From Paenibacillus sp. FSL R5-0912 (GTDB lineage Bacteria > Bacillota > Bacilli > Paenibacillales > Paenibacillaceae), in NCBI RefSeq assembly GCF_000758605.1, contig NZ_CP009282.1, positions 6,882,001 through 6,946,000 of the forward strand: a stretch of DNA of 64,000 nucleotides, read 5' to 3'. How positions within the stretch are numbered: position 1 is the stretch's first letter; every line of letters starts with the position of its first letter. The position numbers and the translations under genes are program-made. The notes below the pieces were generated by a model. That model was given only the letters and a program-made list of their open reading frames with translations, had not been told where the DNA came from and did not search any database. Below, piece after piece: positions 17,720 through 26,108 of the stretch.

Positions 17720-18985
17720 ATGAACCCTGCCGAACCCGGTTCTTCTAGCAAGCCCGTTATCCCCCAGCCTATCCGCAGTGACGGTGCAGGCAATGTTGAC
17801 CTCGGCCCCCGCGATATTCTGCGCGACCGGGAGAATCCCGATATGTTCGTCCCGCCCTCTACAGATAACGGGCTGATCCCCAATCTGAAGTTCTCCTTCT
17901 CCGACGCCCATATGCAGCTGAACTTCGGCGGCTGGTCCCGGGAGGTTACCGTCAGAGAGCTGCCAATTGCCACCACCCTTGCCGGGGTGAATATGAGCCT
18001 GACGCCGGGCGGAGTACGCGAGCTGCACTGGCACCAGCAGGCGGAATGGTCCTATATGCTGCTCGGCAGCGCCCGGATTACCGCCGTGGATCAGAATGGC
18101 CGGAACTTCATTGCCGATGTCGGCCCGGGCGATCTGTGGTATTTCCCTCCGGGCATCCCGCATTCAATCCAGGGGCTGGCGGAGGGATGTGAATTCCTGC
18201 TTGTTTTTGACGATGGAGGCTTCTCAGATCTGAACACCCTGTCGATCTCCGACTGGTTTGCCCATACGCCGCCAGAGGTCCTGTCCGCCAACTTCGGCGT
18301 ACCTGAATCTGCATTTGAGTGTATTCCGAAGGAACAAGTGTATATTTATCAGGATCAGGTGCCCGGCCCCCTTGAGAGTCAGAGAGTCGAGTCGCCTTAC
18401 GGGGAAATTCCGCTGAGCTTCAAGCATCAGCTGCTGGCCCAGCCGCCGCTTCGGACGCCCGGGGGCAGTGTGCGGATTGTCGACTCCAGCTATTTCCCCA
18501 TCTCCCGGAACATTGCCGCCGCGCTGGTGGAGATTGAGCCCGGCGGCATGCGGGAGCTGCACTGGCATCCGAATAATGACGAGTGGCAGTATTATCTGAC
18601 CGGGCAAGGCCGGATGACGGTCTTTGGCGGGGACGGCGCAGCGCGTACATTTAACGTCAGAGCCGGAGATGTCGGCTATGTGCCTTTTGCCCAGGGACAT
18701 TATATACAGAATACCGGGACAGACACGCTCTGGTTCCTGGAAATGTTCCGCAGCGACCGGTTCGCCGATGTCTCCCTGAACCAGTGGATGGCGCTTACCC
18801 CCCATGAACTGGTCAGCAGCAATCTGAATGTGGGGCCGGAGCTGATAGATGCCCTGCGCAAAGTGAAATGGCCTGTCGTGAAATACCCGGATCAGGATCA
18901 GGATCAGGATCAGGATCAGGATCAGGATCAGGATCAGGATCAGGGGCACGAGCATGGGCATGGGCTTGGGAAGCAGAAGGAGTAG
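17720..18985 (+). CDS. Bicupin oxalate decarboxylase homologue with altered lid and Asp-Gln repeat tail
   Basis: A 421-residue cytosolic bicupin. Both manganese sites are complete: H103, H105, E109, H148 in the N-terminal cupin and H281, H283, E288, H327 in the C-terminal one; E341 matches the second-site glutamate. In Bacillus OxdC the active-site lid is SENST, with Glu162 essential for decarboxylation; here the matching segment is S169-D-L-N-T173, so the glutamate is an aspartate and the next two residues differ. Activity may be altered (decarboxylase, oxidase or other). The C-terminus has nine Asp-Gln pairs, then a His-rich tail (GHEHGHG). The ATG follows AAAGGAG at good spacing. Confidence 0.85.
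   Translation: MNPAEPGSSSKPVIPQPIRSDGAGNVDLGPRDILRDRENPDMFVPPSTDNGLIPNLKFSFSDAHMQLNFGGWSREVTVRELPIATTLAGVNMSLTPGGVRELHWHQQAEWSYMLLGSARITAVDQNGRNFIADVGPGDLWYFPPGIPHSIQGLAEGCEFLLVFDDGGFSDLNTLSISDWFAHTPPEVLSANFGVPESAFECIPKEQVYIYQDQVPGPLESQRVESPYGEIPLSFKHQLLAQPPLRTPGGSVRIVDSSYFPISRNIAAALVEIEPGGMRELHWHPNNDEWQYYLTGQGRMTVFGGDGAARTFNVRAGDVGYVPFAQGHYIQNTGTDTLWFLEMFRSDRFADVSLNQWMALTPHELVSSNLNVGPELIDALRKVKWPVVKYPDQDQDQDQDQDQDQDQDQGHEHGHGLGKQKE
18890..18943 (+). repeat. Nine tandem GATCAG hexamers inside the bicupin gene
   Basis: 54 bp of perfect GATCAG units encode (Asp-Gln)x9 near the C-terminus. Gain or loss of units keeps the frame, so the linker length before the His-rich tail can vary between strains without killing the protein. 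Confidence 0.97.
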
Positions 18986-19197
18986 CGCGTGGTTTTGCTC
19001 AGTTTGAGACCGGATTGGGCAGGTCAGTCTGCCCTATGGCCTTATCTTTACCCCAACCAGGCGGCTGAAGTGATAATCTTTAAGGTCAGCTGTATAGATC
19101 GGCCTTAATGTTGTACATTCTGCAATATCTTAATGATCATCCTATAATTAATGGGTAACTCCAATTGTTCGAACTGTATCTCTTTCTAGAACAACAT
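18986..19197. other. Intergenic, no gene seen
   Basis: 212 bp (331 bp with the terminator and the space up to arsB). It contains TTGTACATTCTGCAA near 19111-19125, similar to a piece near 52509-52523, and a TATAAT at 19143. No reading frame with a credible start was found. Confidence 0.5.
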
Positions 19198-19233
19198 AAA
19201 AAGCGGTCAGACACCCCGTCTGCACCGCTTTTT
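19198..19233. terminator. Bidirectional terminator between the bicupin and arsB genes
   Basis: AAAAAGCGGT and ACCGCTTTTT arms around CAGACACCCCGTCTG, itself a stem; both strands end in a T run, and the flanking genes converge on it. Confidence 0.88.
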
Positions 19234-19316
19234 GTACTTAATTCGTTTGTATTTCGTTCCCGTATAGGAAATAGATTGTCTTTTTGCTAATGTCTGACTT
19301 CTCCTTCAGGACTAGA

Positions 19317-20606
19317 TTAGAACAGCTTCAGTTGCAGATACAAACCTAACAATGTGATAAATAGCGTCGGAATTGTCAGAATAATTCCTGTTTTGAAATA
19401 AGTGCCCCAAGAGATCTTTACACCTTTGCCTGATAGCACATGCAGCCACAGCAGAGTAGCGAGCGAGCCGATCGGCGTAATCTTCGGACCCAAATCGGAA
19501 CCGATGACATTCGCGTAGATCAGAGCCTCTTTAATGAGACCTGTCGCCTGTGCGTTATCAATGGCCAGCGCCCCAATCAGCACAGTCGGCAGATTATTCA
19601 TCACTGAGGAGAGGATCGCGGCGAGGAAGCCCATCCCCATCGTTGCTGCGAACAATCCGTGTTCCGCAACCTCACTGATCATCTCTGCAAGCACATCGGT
19701 CAGTCCGGCATTGCGCAAGCCATACACCACGACATACATACCAATGGAGAAAAAGACAATCGCCCACGGCGCGCCCTTGACCACTTCCATCGTCTTGACG
19801 TAAGGACTCCGGCGGGCCATGAGCAGGAAGCAAACCGCGATTACACCTGCCACGACAGAAACCGGAATGTTCAGAAATTCACTGACAAAATATCCGGCCA
19901 GCAGAAGCGCCAGCACGCCCCAGGATAACCGGAACATCCGCTTGTCCTTAATCGCCTCCTCCGGGAGCTTCATCCCGGCAGTGTCGTACACTTTGGGTAT
20001 ACTTCTGCGGAAGAACAAGTATAAGACCAGAATACTGGCGGCGAGCGAGAACAGCGTAGGCAGCAGCATACGTCCTGCATATTCCGTGAAGCTGATGCCG
20101 AAGAAATCGGCCGATACAATATTGACCAGATTGCTGACGATCAGCGGCAGCGAAGTCGTGTCGGCGATAAACCCGCTGGCGATAATGAAGGGAAACACTT
20201 TTTTCTCATCAAAATTCAGCGCCCGGACCATCGCCAGTACAATCGGTGTCAGGATCAGCGCTGCCCCGTCATTGGCAAACAACGCAGCTACCACTGCACC
20301 CAGCAAGATAACATAGATGAACATCAGTGTACCGTTGCCGCGTGCCGCCGCTGCCATATGCAGTGCCGCCCATTCAAAGAATCCAACACGGTCGAGTATC
20401 AAAGAAATCAGAATAATAGCTACAAAGGCCAGCGTGGCATTCCACACAATCAGCGTCACATCGCGGACATCCCCGAAGCTGACCACGCCTGCCGCCAGGG
20501 CCAGCAGCGCTCCGCCGCAGGCTGACCAGCCAATGGATAACTTCCGCGGCTGCCAGATCACAAACATTAAAGTAATAACAAAAATAAGGCTGGCTAGGAC
20601 AACCAT
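19317..20606 (-). CDS. arsB: Arsenite efflux pump ArsB
   Basis: A 429-residue membrane protein with about twelve TM segments of the ArsB/NhaD ion-transporter family. The conserved FANDGAALILTPIV and VSNLVNIVSADFFGISF segments are present. The start MVVLASL at 20606 is preferred because GGAGGGCGG lies 8 bp before it; an earlier in-frame start lacks this. It exports arsenite (and antimonite) using the proton gradient. It lies 120 bp downstream of arsR on the same strand, and is probably induced by arsenite through ArsR. Confidence 0.9.
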   Translation of the reverse strand: MVVLASLIFVITLMFVIWQPRKLSIGWSACGGALLALAAGVVSFGDVRDVTLIVWNATLAFVAIILISLILDRVGFFEWAALHMAAAARGNGTLMFIYVILLGAVVAALFANDGAALILTPIVLAMVRALNFDEKKVFPFIIASGFIADTTSLPLIVSNLVNIVSADFFGISFTEYAGRMLLPTLFSLAASILVLYLFFRRSIPKVYDTAGMKLPEEAIKDKRMFRLSWGVLALLLAGYFVSEFLNIPVSVVAGVIAVCFLLMARRSPYVKTMEVVKGAPWAIVFFSIGMYVVVYGLRNAGLTDVLAEMISEVAEHGLFAATMGMGFLAAILSSVMNNLPTVLIGALAIDNAQATGLIKEALIYANVIGSDLGPKITPIGSLATLLWLHVLSGKGVKISWGTYFKTGIILTIPTLFITLLGLYLQLKLF

Positions 20607-20726
20607 AATCCCGCCCTCCGTTTGACCCGCAGCAACATTTCCCGCAGCACTCCCCAATCCGATATATTTATATATAAGAGTAACGCCAGCCTATCCTCCA
20701 GACGTTCTCATCGATCTAGTGTTGTA

Positions 20727-21053
20727 TCAGTCGCAGCAGGCAGTAACCTCTGTCTTATTCAGTGACGCCAGCAGAGTATGTGAATCCGGCAGTCCATGCA
20801 GGACGGCCGTGATATGCGGCTTGCCCTCCACATTCAGGGAGTAATGCACCCACTGCCCGCGTTTGCTCTCCTTCACCATCCCCTTATCCTTCAGTTTACG
20901 CAGATGCTGGCTGATTGCCGGCTGCGAGATCTCAAAGAGTTCGACGAACTCACAGACACACCATTCCCGCTCCTGCAGCAGTCCAAGCATCATCAGGCGG
21001 GTCTTGTCTCCCAGAAGCTTCAGGTCATCAGCCACCTCGTTAAGCTTATCCAT
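20727..21053 (-). CDS. arsR: Arsenical-resistance repressor ArsR
   Basis: A 108-residue winged-helix repressor. The metal-binding cysteines are C32 and C34 (EWCVCEF), just before the recognition helix SQPAISQHLRKL, the classic ArsR type-1 arsenite site; the C-terminal CCD may add ligands. It binds an inverted repeat in its own promoter (21073-21094 is a candidate) and releases it when As(III) or Sb(III) binds. The gene is the first of the arsR-arsB unit. Confidence 0.92.
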   Translation of the reverse strand: MDKLNEVADDLKLLGDKTRLMMLGLLQEREWCVCEFVELFEISQPAISQHLRKLKDKGMVKESKRGQWVHYSLNVEGKPHITAVLHGLPDSHTLLASLNKTEVTACCD

Positions 21054-21072
21054 CGCGGTTCAGCCTCCTCAT

Positions 21073-21094
21073 TATATAAGCCAATTCTTATATA
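21073..21094. promoter_or_regulatory. Probable ArsR operator
   Basis: Perfect 8-bp arms TATATAAG and CTTATATA separated by CCAATT, 20 bp upstream of the arsR start and likely over its promoter. Confidence 0.6.
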
Positions 21095-21294
21095 CTAAAA
21101 CAGTCCTATCAAAAGGACAAGAGGTAATATTTCAATTCTATAGTTACCCTGTTTTCAGGAATTTTTTTAACAGTTAGCTGTCAGAATTCCCCCACTTCTC
21201 TAAGTGGCGGGATGAGTGTCAGCGGTCTTTCTCATAGACAAATACAACCTAAAATATTACAATAAAAGTATTCAGTAGTATTATGAAATAGGTT

Positions 21295-21702
21295 GTGATA
21301 TCCGTGGAATTAGACACAAATAATCATTCAGTATTCTCTCTTCATTATCATCTTATTCTAGTCGTGAAGTACCGCAGAAAAGTAATAGACGATGACATTT
21401 CGAATCGGTTACAAGAGATATTTGAGTCCATTCAGCCTAATTACAATATCACCCTGCAGGAATGGAAGCATGACAAGGATCATGTTCACATTCTAATGAA
21501 AGCTCACCCCAATAGCGATATTTCTAAATTTCTGAACGCTTATAAGAGTGCATCCTCCCGTCTAATTAAGAAAGAATTTCCTGTAATTCGTCAACAGCTG
21601 TGGAAGGAATATTTCTGGTCCAGAAGTTATTGTCTCCTGACGACTGGCGGTGCGCCGATTGAAGTCATCCGGAAGTACATCGAATCTCAAGGTCAGAAAT
21701 GA
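21295..21702 (+). CDS. tnpA: IS200/IS605 transposase TnpA (Y1 HUH)
   Basis: A 135-residue single-strand transposase. The HUH metal motif is H63-V-H65 and the catalytic tyrosine is Y128 (RKYIESQ). It starts with GTG at 21295; a GTG at 21304 is also possible. Nothing is broken, so the protein should be active. tnpB starts 9 bp after its stop. Confidence 0.93.
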   Translation: MISVELDTNNHSVFSLHYHLILVVKYRRKVIDDDISNRLQEIFESIQPNYNITLQEWKHDKDHVHILMKAHPNSDISKFLNAYKSASSRLIKKEFPVIRQQLWKEYFWSRSYCLLTTGGAPIEVIRKYIESQGQK

Positions 21703-21711
21703 GGTGGGCAG

Positions 21712-22785
21712 GTGTTAAAGGCTTATAAGTATCGAATCCATCCCACCTATGAGCAAGAGCAGTACTTCACTAAAGTATTCGGCGCTGTTCGCTTCATCTA
21801 CAATCGAATGCTTGCAGATAAGATTGAACATTACAAGCAAACGGAAACGATGCTCCAAACGACACCTGCGCCCTACAAAAAGGATTTTGCCTGGCTGAAA
21901 GAAGTGGATAGTCTAGCCTTAGCCAATGCCCAGCTTCACTTAGAGAAGGCGTATCAGAATTTCTTCCGTGAACCGAACGCGGGATTTCCAAAATTCAAGA
22001 GCAAGAAGAAGAATAGCCATAGCTTCACAACCAATAACCAGAAGGGAACCATTGCCATTACAGAGGGAAGGATCAAAATCCCCAAACTAAAAACGAAAAT
22101 CAAAATCAAGCTGCACCGTCCATTCGAGGGACGTATTAAATCATGCACCATTTCCAAAACACCCACGGGAAAATATTACGCTTCCGTATTGGTGGAAACG
22201 GATATCATCCCATTGCCCCCACTCGAGACGAAGATCGGTGTGGATCTGGGGTTGAAAGACTTTGCGATTCCTTCACATGGCGAAATCATACCGAATCCGA
22301 AGTACTTGCGGAAGTCTGAACAACGATTAGCCAAGCTGCAAAAGGACTTGTCACGAAAGAAGAAAGGGAGCCGTAACCGGTATAAAGCAAGGCTGAAGGT
22401 CGCCAGACTGCATGAAAAAATAGCGAATCAACGGAAAGACTTTTTGCACAAAACGTCCACCCAAATGATAAACGAAAACCAAGTGATCGTGATGGAGGAC
22501 TTGCGTGTAAAGAACATGATGCAGAATCATAAGTTAGCCAAAGCCATATCCGAAGTGTCTTGGAGCCTGTTCAGAGACATGCTGACCTACAAAGCGAAAT
22601 GGTACGGCAGAGAATTAATCATTGCTCCCAAACACTTTGCAAGCAGTCAATTGTGTTCCTGCTGTGGCTACAAAAATGCAGAAGTAAAGAACCTAGCCGT
22701 ACGGGAGTGGTCCTGTCCTGCCTGTCATACAGAGCATGACAGAGACCGGAATGCGGCACTGAATCTTCTACAACTAGCCATGTAA
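21712..22785 (+). CDS. tnpB: TnpB RNA-guided nuclease (IS605 OrfB)
   Basis: A 357-residue protein of the family ancestral to Cas12. The RuvC catalytic residues are intact: D178 (GVDLGLKDF), E262 (VMEDLRVKN) and D345 (HDRDRNAAL). The zinc ribbon cysteines are C315, C318, C335 and C338. It starts with GTG after AGGTGG. Known TnpB proteins cut DNA guided by an omega RNA made from the right end of the element, which favours retention of the element. All key residues are present, so it is likely functional. Confidence 0.94.
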   Translation: MLKAYKYRIHPTYEQEQYFTKVFGAVRFIYNRMLADKIEHYKQTETMLQTTPAPYKKDFAWLKEVDSLALANAQLHLEKAYQNFFREPNAGFPKFKSKKKNSHSFTTNNQKGTIAITEGRIKIPKLKTKIKIKLHRPFEGRIKSCTISKTPTGKYYASVLVETDIIPLPPLETKIGVDLGLKDFAIPSHGEIIPNPKYLRKSEQRLAKLQKDLSRKKKGSRNRYKARLKVARLHEKIANQRKDFLHKTSTQMINENQVIVMEDLRVKNMMQNHKLAKAISEVSWSLFRDMLTYKAKWYGRELIIAPKHFASSQLCSCCGYKNAEVKNLAVREWSCPACHTEHDRDRNAALNLLQLAM

Positions 22786-22890
22786 ATGGCCCTTAGCGGG
22801 TTAGGAACTAGCCTATAAGCTTGGGTAAACTTGGAGCAGTAGCTCTATTGACCAAGAAGCACCCACCTCTTAGGTGGTGTGTAGTTCACT
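22650..22890 (+). ncRNA. Candidate omega (reRNA) guide RNA of TnpB
   Basis: In studied elements the guide RNA spans the 3' end of tnpB and the right end, with the guide taken from the flanking DNA. Here the right end holds a stable hairpin (22863-22877) within a structured 110-bp non-coding tail. Boundaries are inferred, not seen. Confidence 0.4.
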
Positions 22891-23014
22891 ACGCTTAAGT
22901 ACTAACCTTCTCTGCCGGTTCATATGCTAGATTATGGGGAACGCAGCAGCTTCTTGGAGAGGAGATGCAGGTCCGAAGAGCCATCCTTGCCAGTGGATTG
23001 GAGGCCGGACCACC

Positions 23015-23095
23015 ATGAGTACAGATCAGCTCATCGCATTGCTCGTTCTCATCATTATGATCGTACAGCTTGCTGTCAAAAAGGATAAATCCTGA
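23015..23095 (+). CDS. 26-residue hydrophobic peptide (possible type I toxin-like or small membrane protein)
   Basis: A short frame starting ATG AGT ACA encodes MSTDQLIALL followed by a run of Leu, Val and Ile (one TM segment, about 5-21) and a lysine-rich end (KKDKS). GGAGG lies 10 bp before the ATG and a strong terminator follows 12 bp after the stop, so it looks like a complete small transcript. Short TM peptides with charged tails are typical of type I toxins in Bacillales, but no antisense RNA was identified, so function is unknown. It lies about 120 bp after the IS605 element. Confidence 0.55.
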   Translation: MSTDQLIALLVLIIMIVQLAVKKDKS

Positions 23096-23106
23096 GGACA
23101 GCAAAC

Positions 23107-23148
23107 AGCCAAGCGGATCCGGGTTCATCCCGGTCCGCTTGGCTTTGT
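23107..23148 (+). terminator. Terminator after the 26-residue peptide gene
   Basis: AGCCAAGCGG-A-TCCGGG and CCCGG-T-CCGCTTGGCT arms with a TTCAT loop, followed by TTGTTT. Confidence 0.88.
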
Positions 23149-23355
23149 TTGGCTGGGCCGCTGATCCGGCCGGTTATTTCACATAAATGCGAATCTGACG
23201 CCATCCGTACGCTACCCCGTACCCGGTATCCGCTGCCGCTGCCATTCCGTTATCATCCAAGCGGCAGTAGCTTCCGGAATAAATTTCACTTACTAAAGTT
23301 GAGAAACATTATAAAGTATAGTAGAATGGGTACATGAAGAAGGGGGCGGATTAAT

Positions 23356-24423
23356 ATGTCCGAAGAGAAACAATTGATGGAAATAGGAATAAGCACGTTT
23401 TTGGAGACTACGCCTGATCCGGTAACCGGCAAGGCCATTAGCCATGCGGAGAGACTGCGCGAAGCCGTAGAAGAAATTGTGCTCGCTGACCAGGTGGGCC
23501 TGGACGTATATGGCATAGGTGAGCATCACCGGGCCGATTATGCAGGCAGTGCTCCGGCTGTGGTTCTTGCCGCAGCGGCAGCTACGACCAAGCGAATCAG
23601 ACTGACCAGCGCTGTCAGCGTCTTGTCTTCAGATGATCCGGTCCGGGTGTACCAGGATTTTGCCACTCTGGATGGACTTTCGAATGGCCGGGCAGAGATT
23701 ATGGCGGGCCGTGGCTCATTCATTGAGTCCTTCCCGCTGTTTGGCTATAGCCTGGATGATTATGATGAATTGTTCGAGGAGAATCTGGAACTGCTGCTGG
23801 CGATCCGCGCTTCCGAGAAGGTCACCTGGCGCGGCGGCCATCGCCCGGCGATTAATAACCTTGCCGTCTATCCCCGCGCCGTCCAGGATCCGCTTCCCGT
23901 CTGGGTCGCCAGCGGCGGCAATCCTGAATCCGCCGTGCGGGCCGGAACGCTTGGTCTTCCGATCGCTTTCGCGATCATTGGCGGCATGCCGGAACGCTTT
24001 GCTCCTCTCGTCGCCTTATACAAGGAGGCGGCTGTCCGCGCCGGACATAATCCAGACAAGCTGCAGATTGCCACGCACTCCCACGGCTTCGTAGGTGAAA
24101 CTAACGAACAGGCAGCCGCCTTGTTCTACCCGTCCACCGCAGCCCAGATGAATGTCATCGGACGCGAACGGGGCTGGGGCGGAACCTATAACCGTGCGGC
24201 CTTTGACGATGCCCGCAGCCTGCGCGGCGCACTCTATGTCGGCGACGCTGAATATGTAGCCGAGAAGATCCTCCTGCTGCGCAAGAATCTTGGCGTGACC
24301 CGCTTCTTCCTGCATGTGAATGTAGGCACCATGCCGCACCGCGAGGTGCTGCGCGCCATTGAGCTATTGGGCACCAAGGTTGCCCCTATCGTGCATGAGG
24401 AATTAGCCCGTACCGGGGGTTAA
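23356..24423 (+). CDS. LLM-class flavin-dependent oxidoreductase (luciferase-like)
   Basis: A 355-residue cytoplasmic protein with the bacterial luciferase-like (beta/alpha)8 fold. Typical segments include LADQVGLDVYGIGEHHR, ATLDGLSNGRAEIMAGRGSF and LPVWVASGGNPESAVRAG. Such enzymes use reduced FMN to oxidise small substrates; the substrate is unknown. A GGGGGCGG site lies before the ATG. The gene is monocistronic. A long inverted repeat (24444-24499) follows. The 207 bp upstream holds a C-terminal fragment of some lost minus-strand gene and the promoter. Confidence 0.88.
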   Translation: MSEEKQLMEIGISTFLETTPDPVTGKAISHAERLREAVEEIVLADQVGLDVYGIGEHHRADYAGSAPAVVLAAAAATTKRIRLTSAVSVLSSDDPVRVYQDFATLDGLSNGRAEIMAGRGSFIESFPLFGYSLDDYDELFEENLELLLAIRASEKVTWRGGHRPAINNLAVYPRAVQDPLPVWVASGGNPESAVRAGTLGLPIAFAIIGGMPERFAPLVALYKEAAVRAGHNPDKLQIATHSHGFVGETNEQAAALFYPSTAAQMNVIGRERGWGGTYNRAAFDDARSLRGALYVGDAEYVAEKILLLRKNLGVTRFFLHVNVGTMPHREVLRAIELLGTKVAPIVHEELARTGG

Positions 24424-24443
24424 ATAACTGATATTGTGACCCT

Positions 24444-24499
24444 AATACGCCAAAAACACTTCAGCGCTTAAACGGCTCTTGAAGTGTTTTTGGCGTATT
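24444..24499. terminator. 20-bp perfect inverted repeat, probable bidirectional terminator
   Basis: Arms AATACGCCAAAAACACTTCA and its exact complement (24480-24499) around a 16-nt loop, between two convergent genes. The T run is inside the stem rather than after it, so it is an unusual terminator. Confidence 0.65.
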
Positions 24500-24529
24500 C
24501 TTATACCTGTTAAATTAAAAGAAGCGGTA

Positions 24530-25315
24530 TTACAGCGGACTTAGCAATTCATGCATCGCCGCTGCCACATCTGCCGCATTCGTAATCGGCAGGAAGTGAT
24601 AGCCGTTGCCGATTATTTTCACATCCGCATCAGGGTGGGCAACCTTGAAAAGCTGCATTTTCTCCAGACTAAATTCATCCATACTCTCTTCTGCCAACAG
24701 CAATATCAAAGGAATATCAGCCGTTTGCTTCAGGCAATAATCGGTGGCAGTTACTTCCTTGCTCAGACGATTTAAGGCCTGTTCACGGCTATGGTGCATA
24801 TAGGAATCACCCTGCAGGTAGAAGTTATTCATTAAATAGTCCTTGAATACTTGTCGTTCAGATTCAGCAAGCTTGTCCATCGCCAGGATGGTTTCATCCA
24901 CTGCCTGCTCAAGCTCCTCCAGACTATCAATGACAGGTAACGTAATCTCCCCCTCATCCTCTTCCCTGTCCGCAAGGAAATAATATCCGCCATCGAGCAA
25001 AGTAAGTGACTTCACATAAGCAGGATACTCCGCATAAAAGGCCTCACATATCCATGCGCCGATAGAATTGCCTACGAGATGCGCTTCCGAAATCTGTAAC
25101 TCATCCAAAATATCCTTAATCTCCTGCACAAAAGCTCCAATATCAGCATCGGCCCGATCCTCACGGTTATGACCCGGCAGGTCAATGGCGATGATCCGAA
25201 CAGTCTCCATTTGTGCAGCCAGAGGAGCATATATTTCCTTTCGTTCACCCAGCGCCGGGAGCACCACTAGCGTTTGACCGTTGTTCTCCGCATTGTAGAC
25301 CATATACTGTTCCAT
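24530..25315 (-). CDS. Alpha/beta hydrolase
   Basis: A 261-residue alpha/beta-hydrolase fold protein. The nucleophile elbow is GNSIGAW (serine near residue 88), preceded by VRIIAIDLPGHNRED; the terminal histidine is in GNGYHFLPI. No signal peptide. Its substrate is unknown. GGAGG lies before the ATG. It is 29 bp downstream of the isochorismatase-like gene, so the two form an operon. Confidence 0.85.
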   Translation of the reverse strand: MEQYMVYNAENNGQTLVVLPALGERKEIYAPLAAQMETVRIIAIDLPGHNREDRADADIGAFVQEIKDILDELQISEAHLVGNSIGAWICEAFYAEYPAYVKSLTLLDGGYYFLADREEDEGEITLPVIDSLEELEQAVDETILAMDKLAESERQVFKDYLMNNFYLQGDSYMHHSREQALNRLSKEVTATDYCLKQTADIPLILLLAEESMDEFSLEKMQLFKVAHPDADVKIIGNGYHFLPITNAADVAAAMHELLSPL

Positions 25316-25344
25316 TGTTCTTCCTCCAGCCCTGCGATACTCCC

Positions 25345-25830
25345 TTACTGCACCAGCGCCTCAATCACTGGATAAGAAATCAGACTCCGGTCTCTATAGG
25401 TTGCAGGAATCACATCACTTTGTGAGCTTAGAATTCCATTTTGCAGGAGTACGGCTTTGAAGCCTCTCTCCAGAGCCCCGTTATAGGTGAACAGTACGCA
25501 GTGCTCAGCGGCATATCCCGAGAGAATCAGCAGATCAATGCCCTGCTCCAGCACAATCTGCTCCAGGTCCGTCTTCCAAAAAGCATTCGAATATTCCTTC
25601 GTCACTCTAAGATCTGTCTCCTTAATTTCGATTCCGGGAATGATATTGAACTTCGCTTCCTCTGAAGGCTGCATACCCTCAATGTCCTGAACATGAATCA
25701 CGGTATGATCTTTGGAACGCAGCAGTTCTGCAGCATAGTTAATATACTCGCAGGCCTTATCGATTACTTTCTGTTCCACCTTGCCCAAATGCACCTCTTG
25801 CAGATCAATAATCAGCAAACCGATTTTCAT
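25345..25830 (-). CDS. Isochorismatase-family cysteine hydrolase
   Basis: A 161-residue protein. The catalytic aspartate is in LLIIDLQE and the nucleophile cysteine in SGYAAEHCVLFT; a lysine (EYSNAFWKTDLE) fits the third triad residue. Family members hydrolyse isochorismate, nicotinamide or carbamoyl compounds; no specific substrate can be assigned. It is the first gene of a two-gene unit with the alpha/beta hydrolase. Confidence 0.87.
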   Translation of the reverse strand: MKIGLLIIDLQEVHLGKVEQKVIDKACEYINYAAELLRSKDHTVIHVQDIEGMQPSEEAKFNIIPGIEIKETDLRVTKEYSNAFWKTDLEQIVLEQGIDLLILSGYAAEHCVLFTYNGALERGFKAVLLQNGILSSQSDVIPATYRDRSLISYPVIEALVQ

Positions 25831-25902
25831 CCATTCTTCCTCCCTGTGAGCTAAATAAAAGAAACTTCACATCATCCTTTCAATTGTACAATATGCTCTG
25901 AC

Positions 25903-26034
25903 TCATCCGATATTTATTTTTTGACAGCTCCAGTTGCCATCACCATGAACGGACAGCGGAAGCCGCACCACCGATACGCTTACGCCCTGCGAAGCCATTG
26001 CAAGCGCCGTTTCAGCGAGAGATAGAAGGATAAC
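25903..26034 (-). pseudogene. Fragment of an NAD-dependent epimerase/SDR gene
   Basis: A frame between two stops encodes about 43 residues including AETALAMASQGVSVSVVRLP and SVHGDGNW. This matches the middle of extended SDR (NAD-dependent epimerase) proteins, after the catalytic YxxxK. No start, no Rossmann glycine motif and no C-terminal part remain. The 444-bp gap between flanking genes holds this remnant, a terminator and a spaced inverted repeat. Confidence 0.55.
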
Positions 26035-26066
26035 TTATCATGTGAAACATAAAATTTGTATATTTA

Positions 26067-26104
26067 CAAAAAAACTCCCGATAATGTTATCCATTATCAG
26101 GAGT
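26067..26104 (-). terminator. Terminator of the second ABC importer operon
   Basis: ACTCC-TGATAATG and CATTATC-GGAGT arms with a short loop, then seven T on the minus strand, about 170 bp after the last permease stop. Confidence 0.8.
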
Positions 26105-26108
26105 ACGC

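Larger units (their letters stand above)
21180..22897 (+). mobile_element. IS200/IS605-family insertion sequence, apparently intact
   Basis: The element carries tnpA and tnpB, bounded by subterminal hairpins. The left hairpin is CCACTT-CTCT-AAGTGG at 21192-21207; the right one is CCACCT-CTT-AGGTGG at 22863-22877. Such elements have no terminal inverted repeats or target duplication; they move as single-stranded circles and insert next to a short target sequence. Exact ends are uncertain by some tens of bases. Confidence 0.85.

Noticed and set aside
18224..18961. Long minus-strand frame across the oxalate decarboxylase-like gene with Leu-Ile repeats
   Set aside because: It is the reverse reading of the GATCAG hexamer region of a clear gene on the other strand.
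19111..19148. Possible small RNA promoter (TATAAT at 19143) upstream of the bidirectional terminator
   Set aside because: No acceptable -35 at the right distance and no structured transcript beyond the terminator.
23171..23295. Minus-strand frame ending GYGVAYGWRQIRIYVK
   Set aside because: It looks like the C-terminus of a real protein but lacks a start or enough length to name; kept only as a possible remnant.
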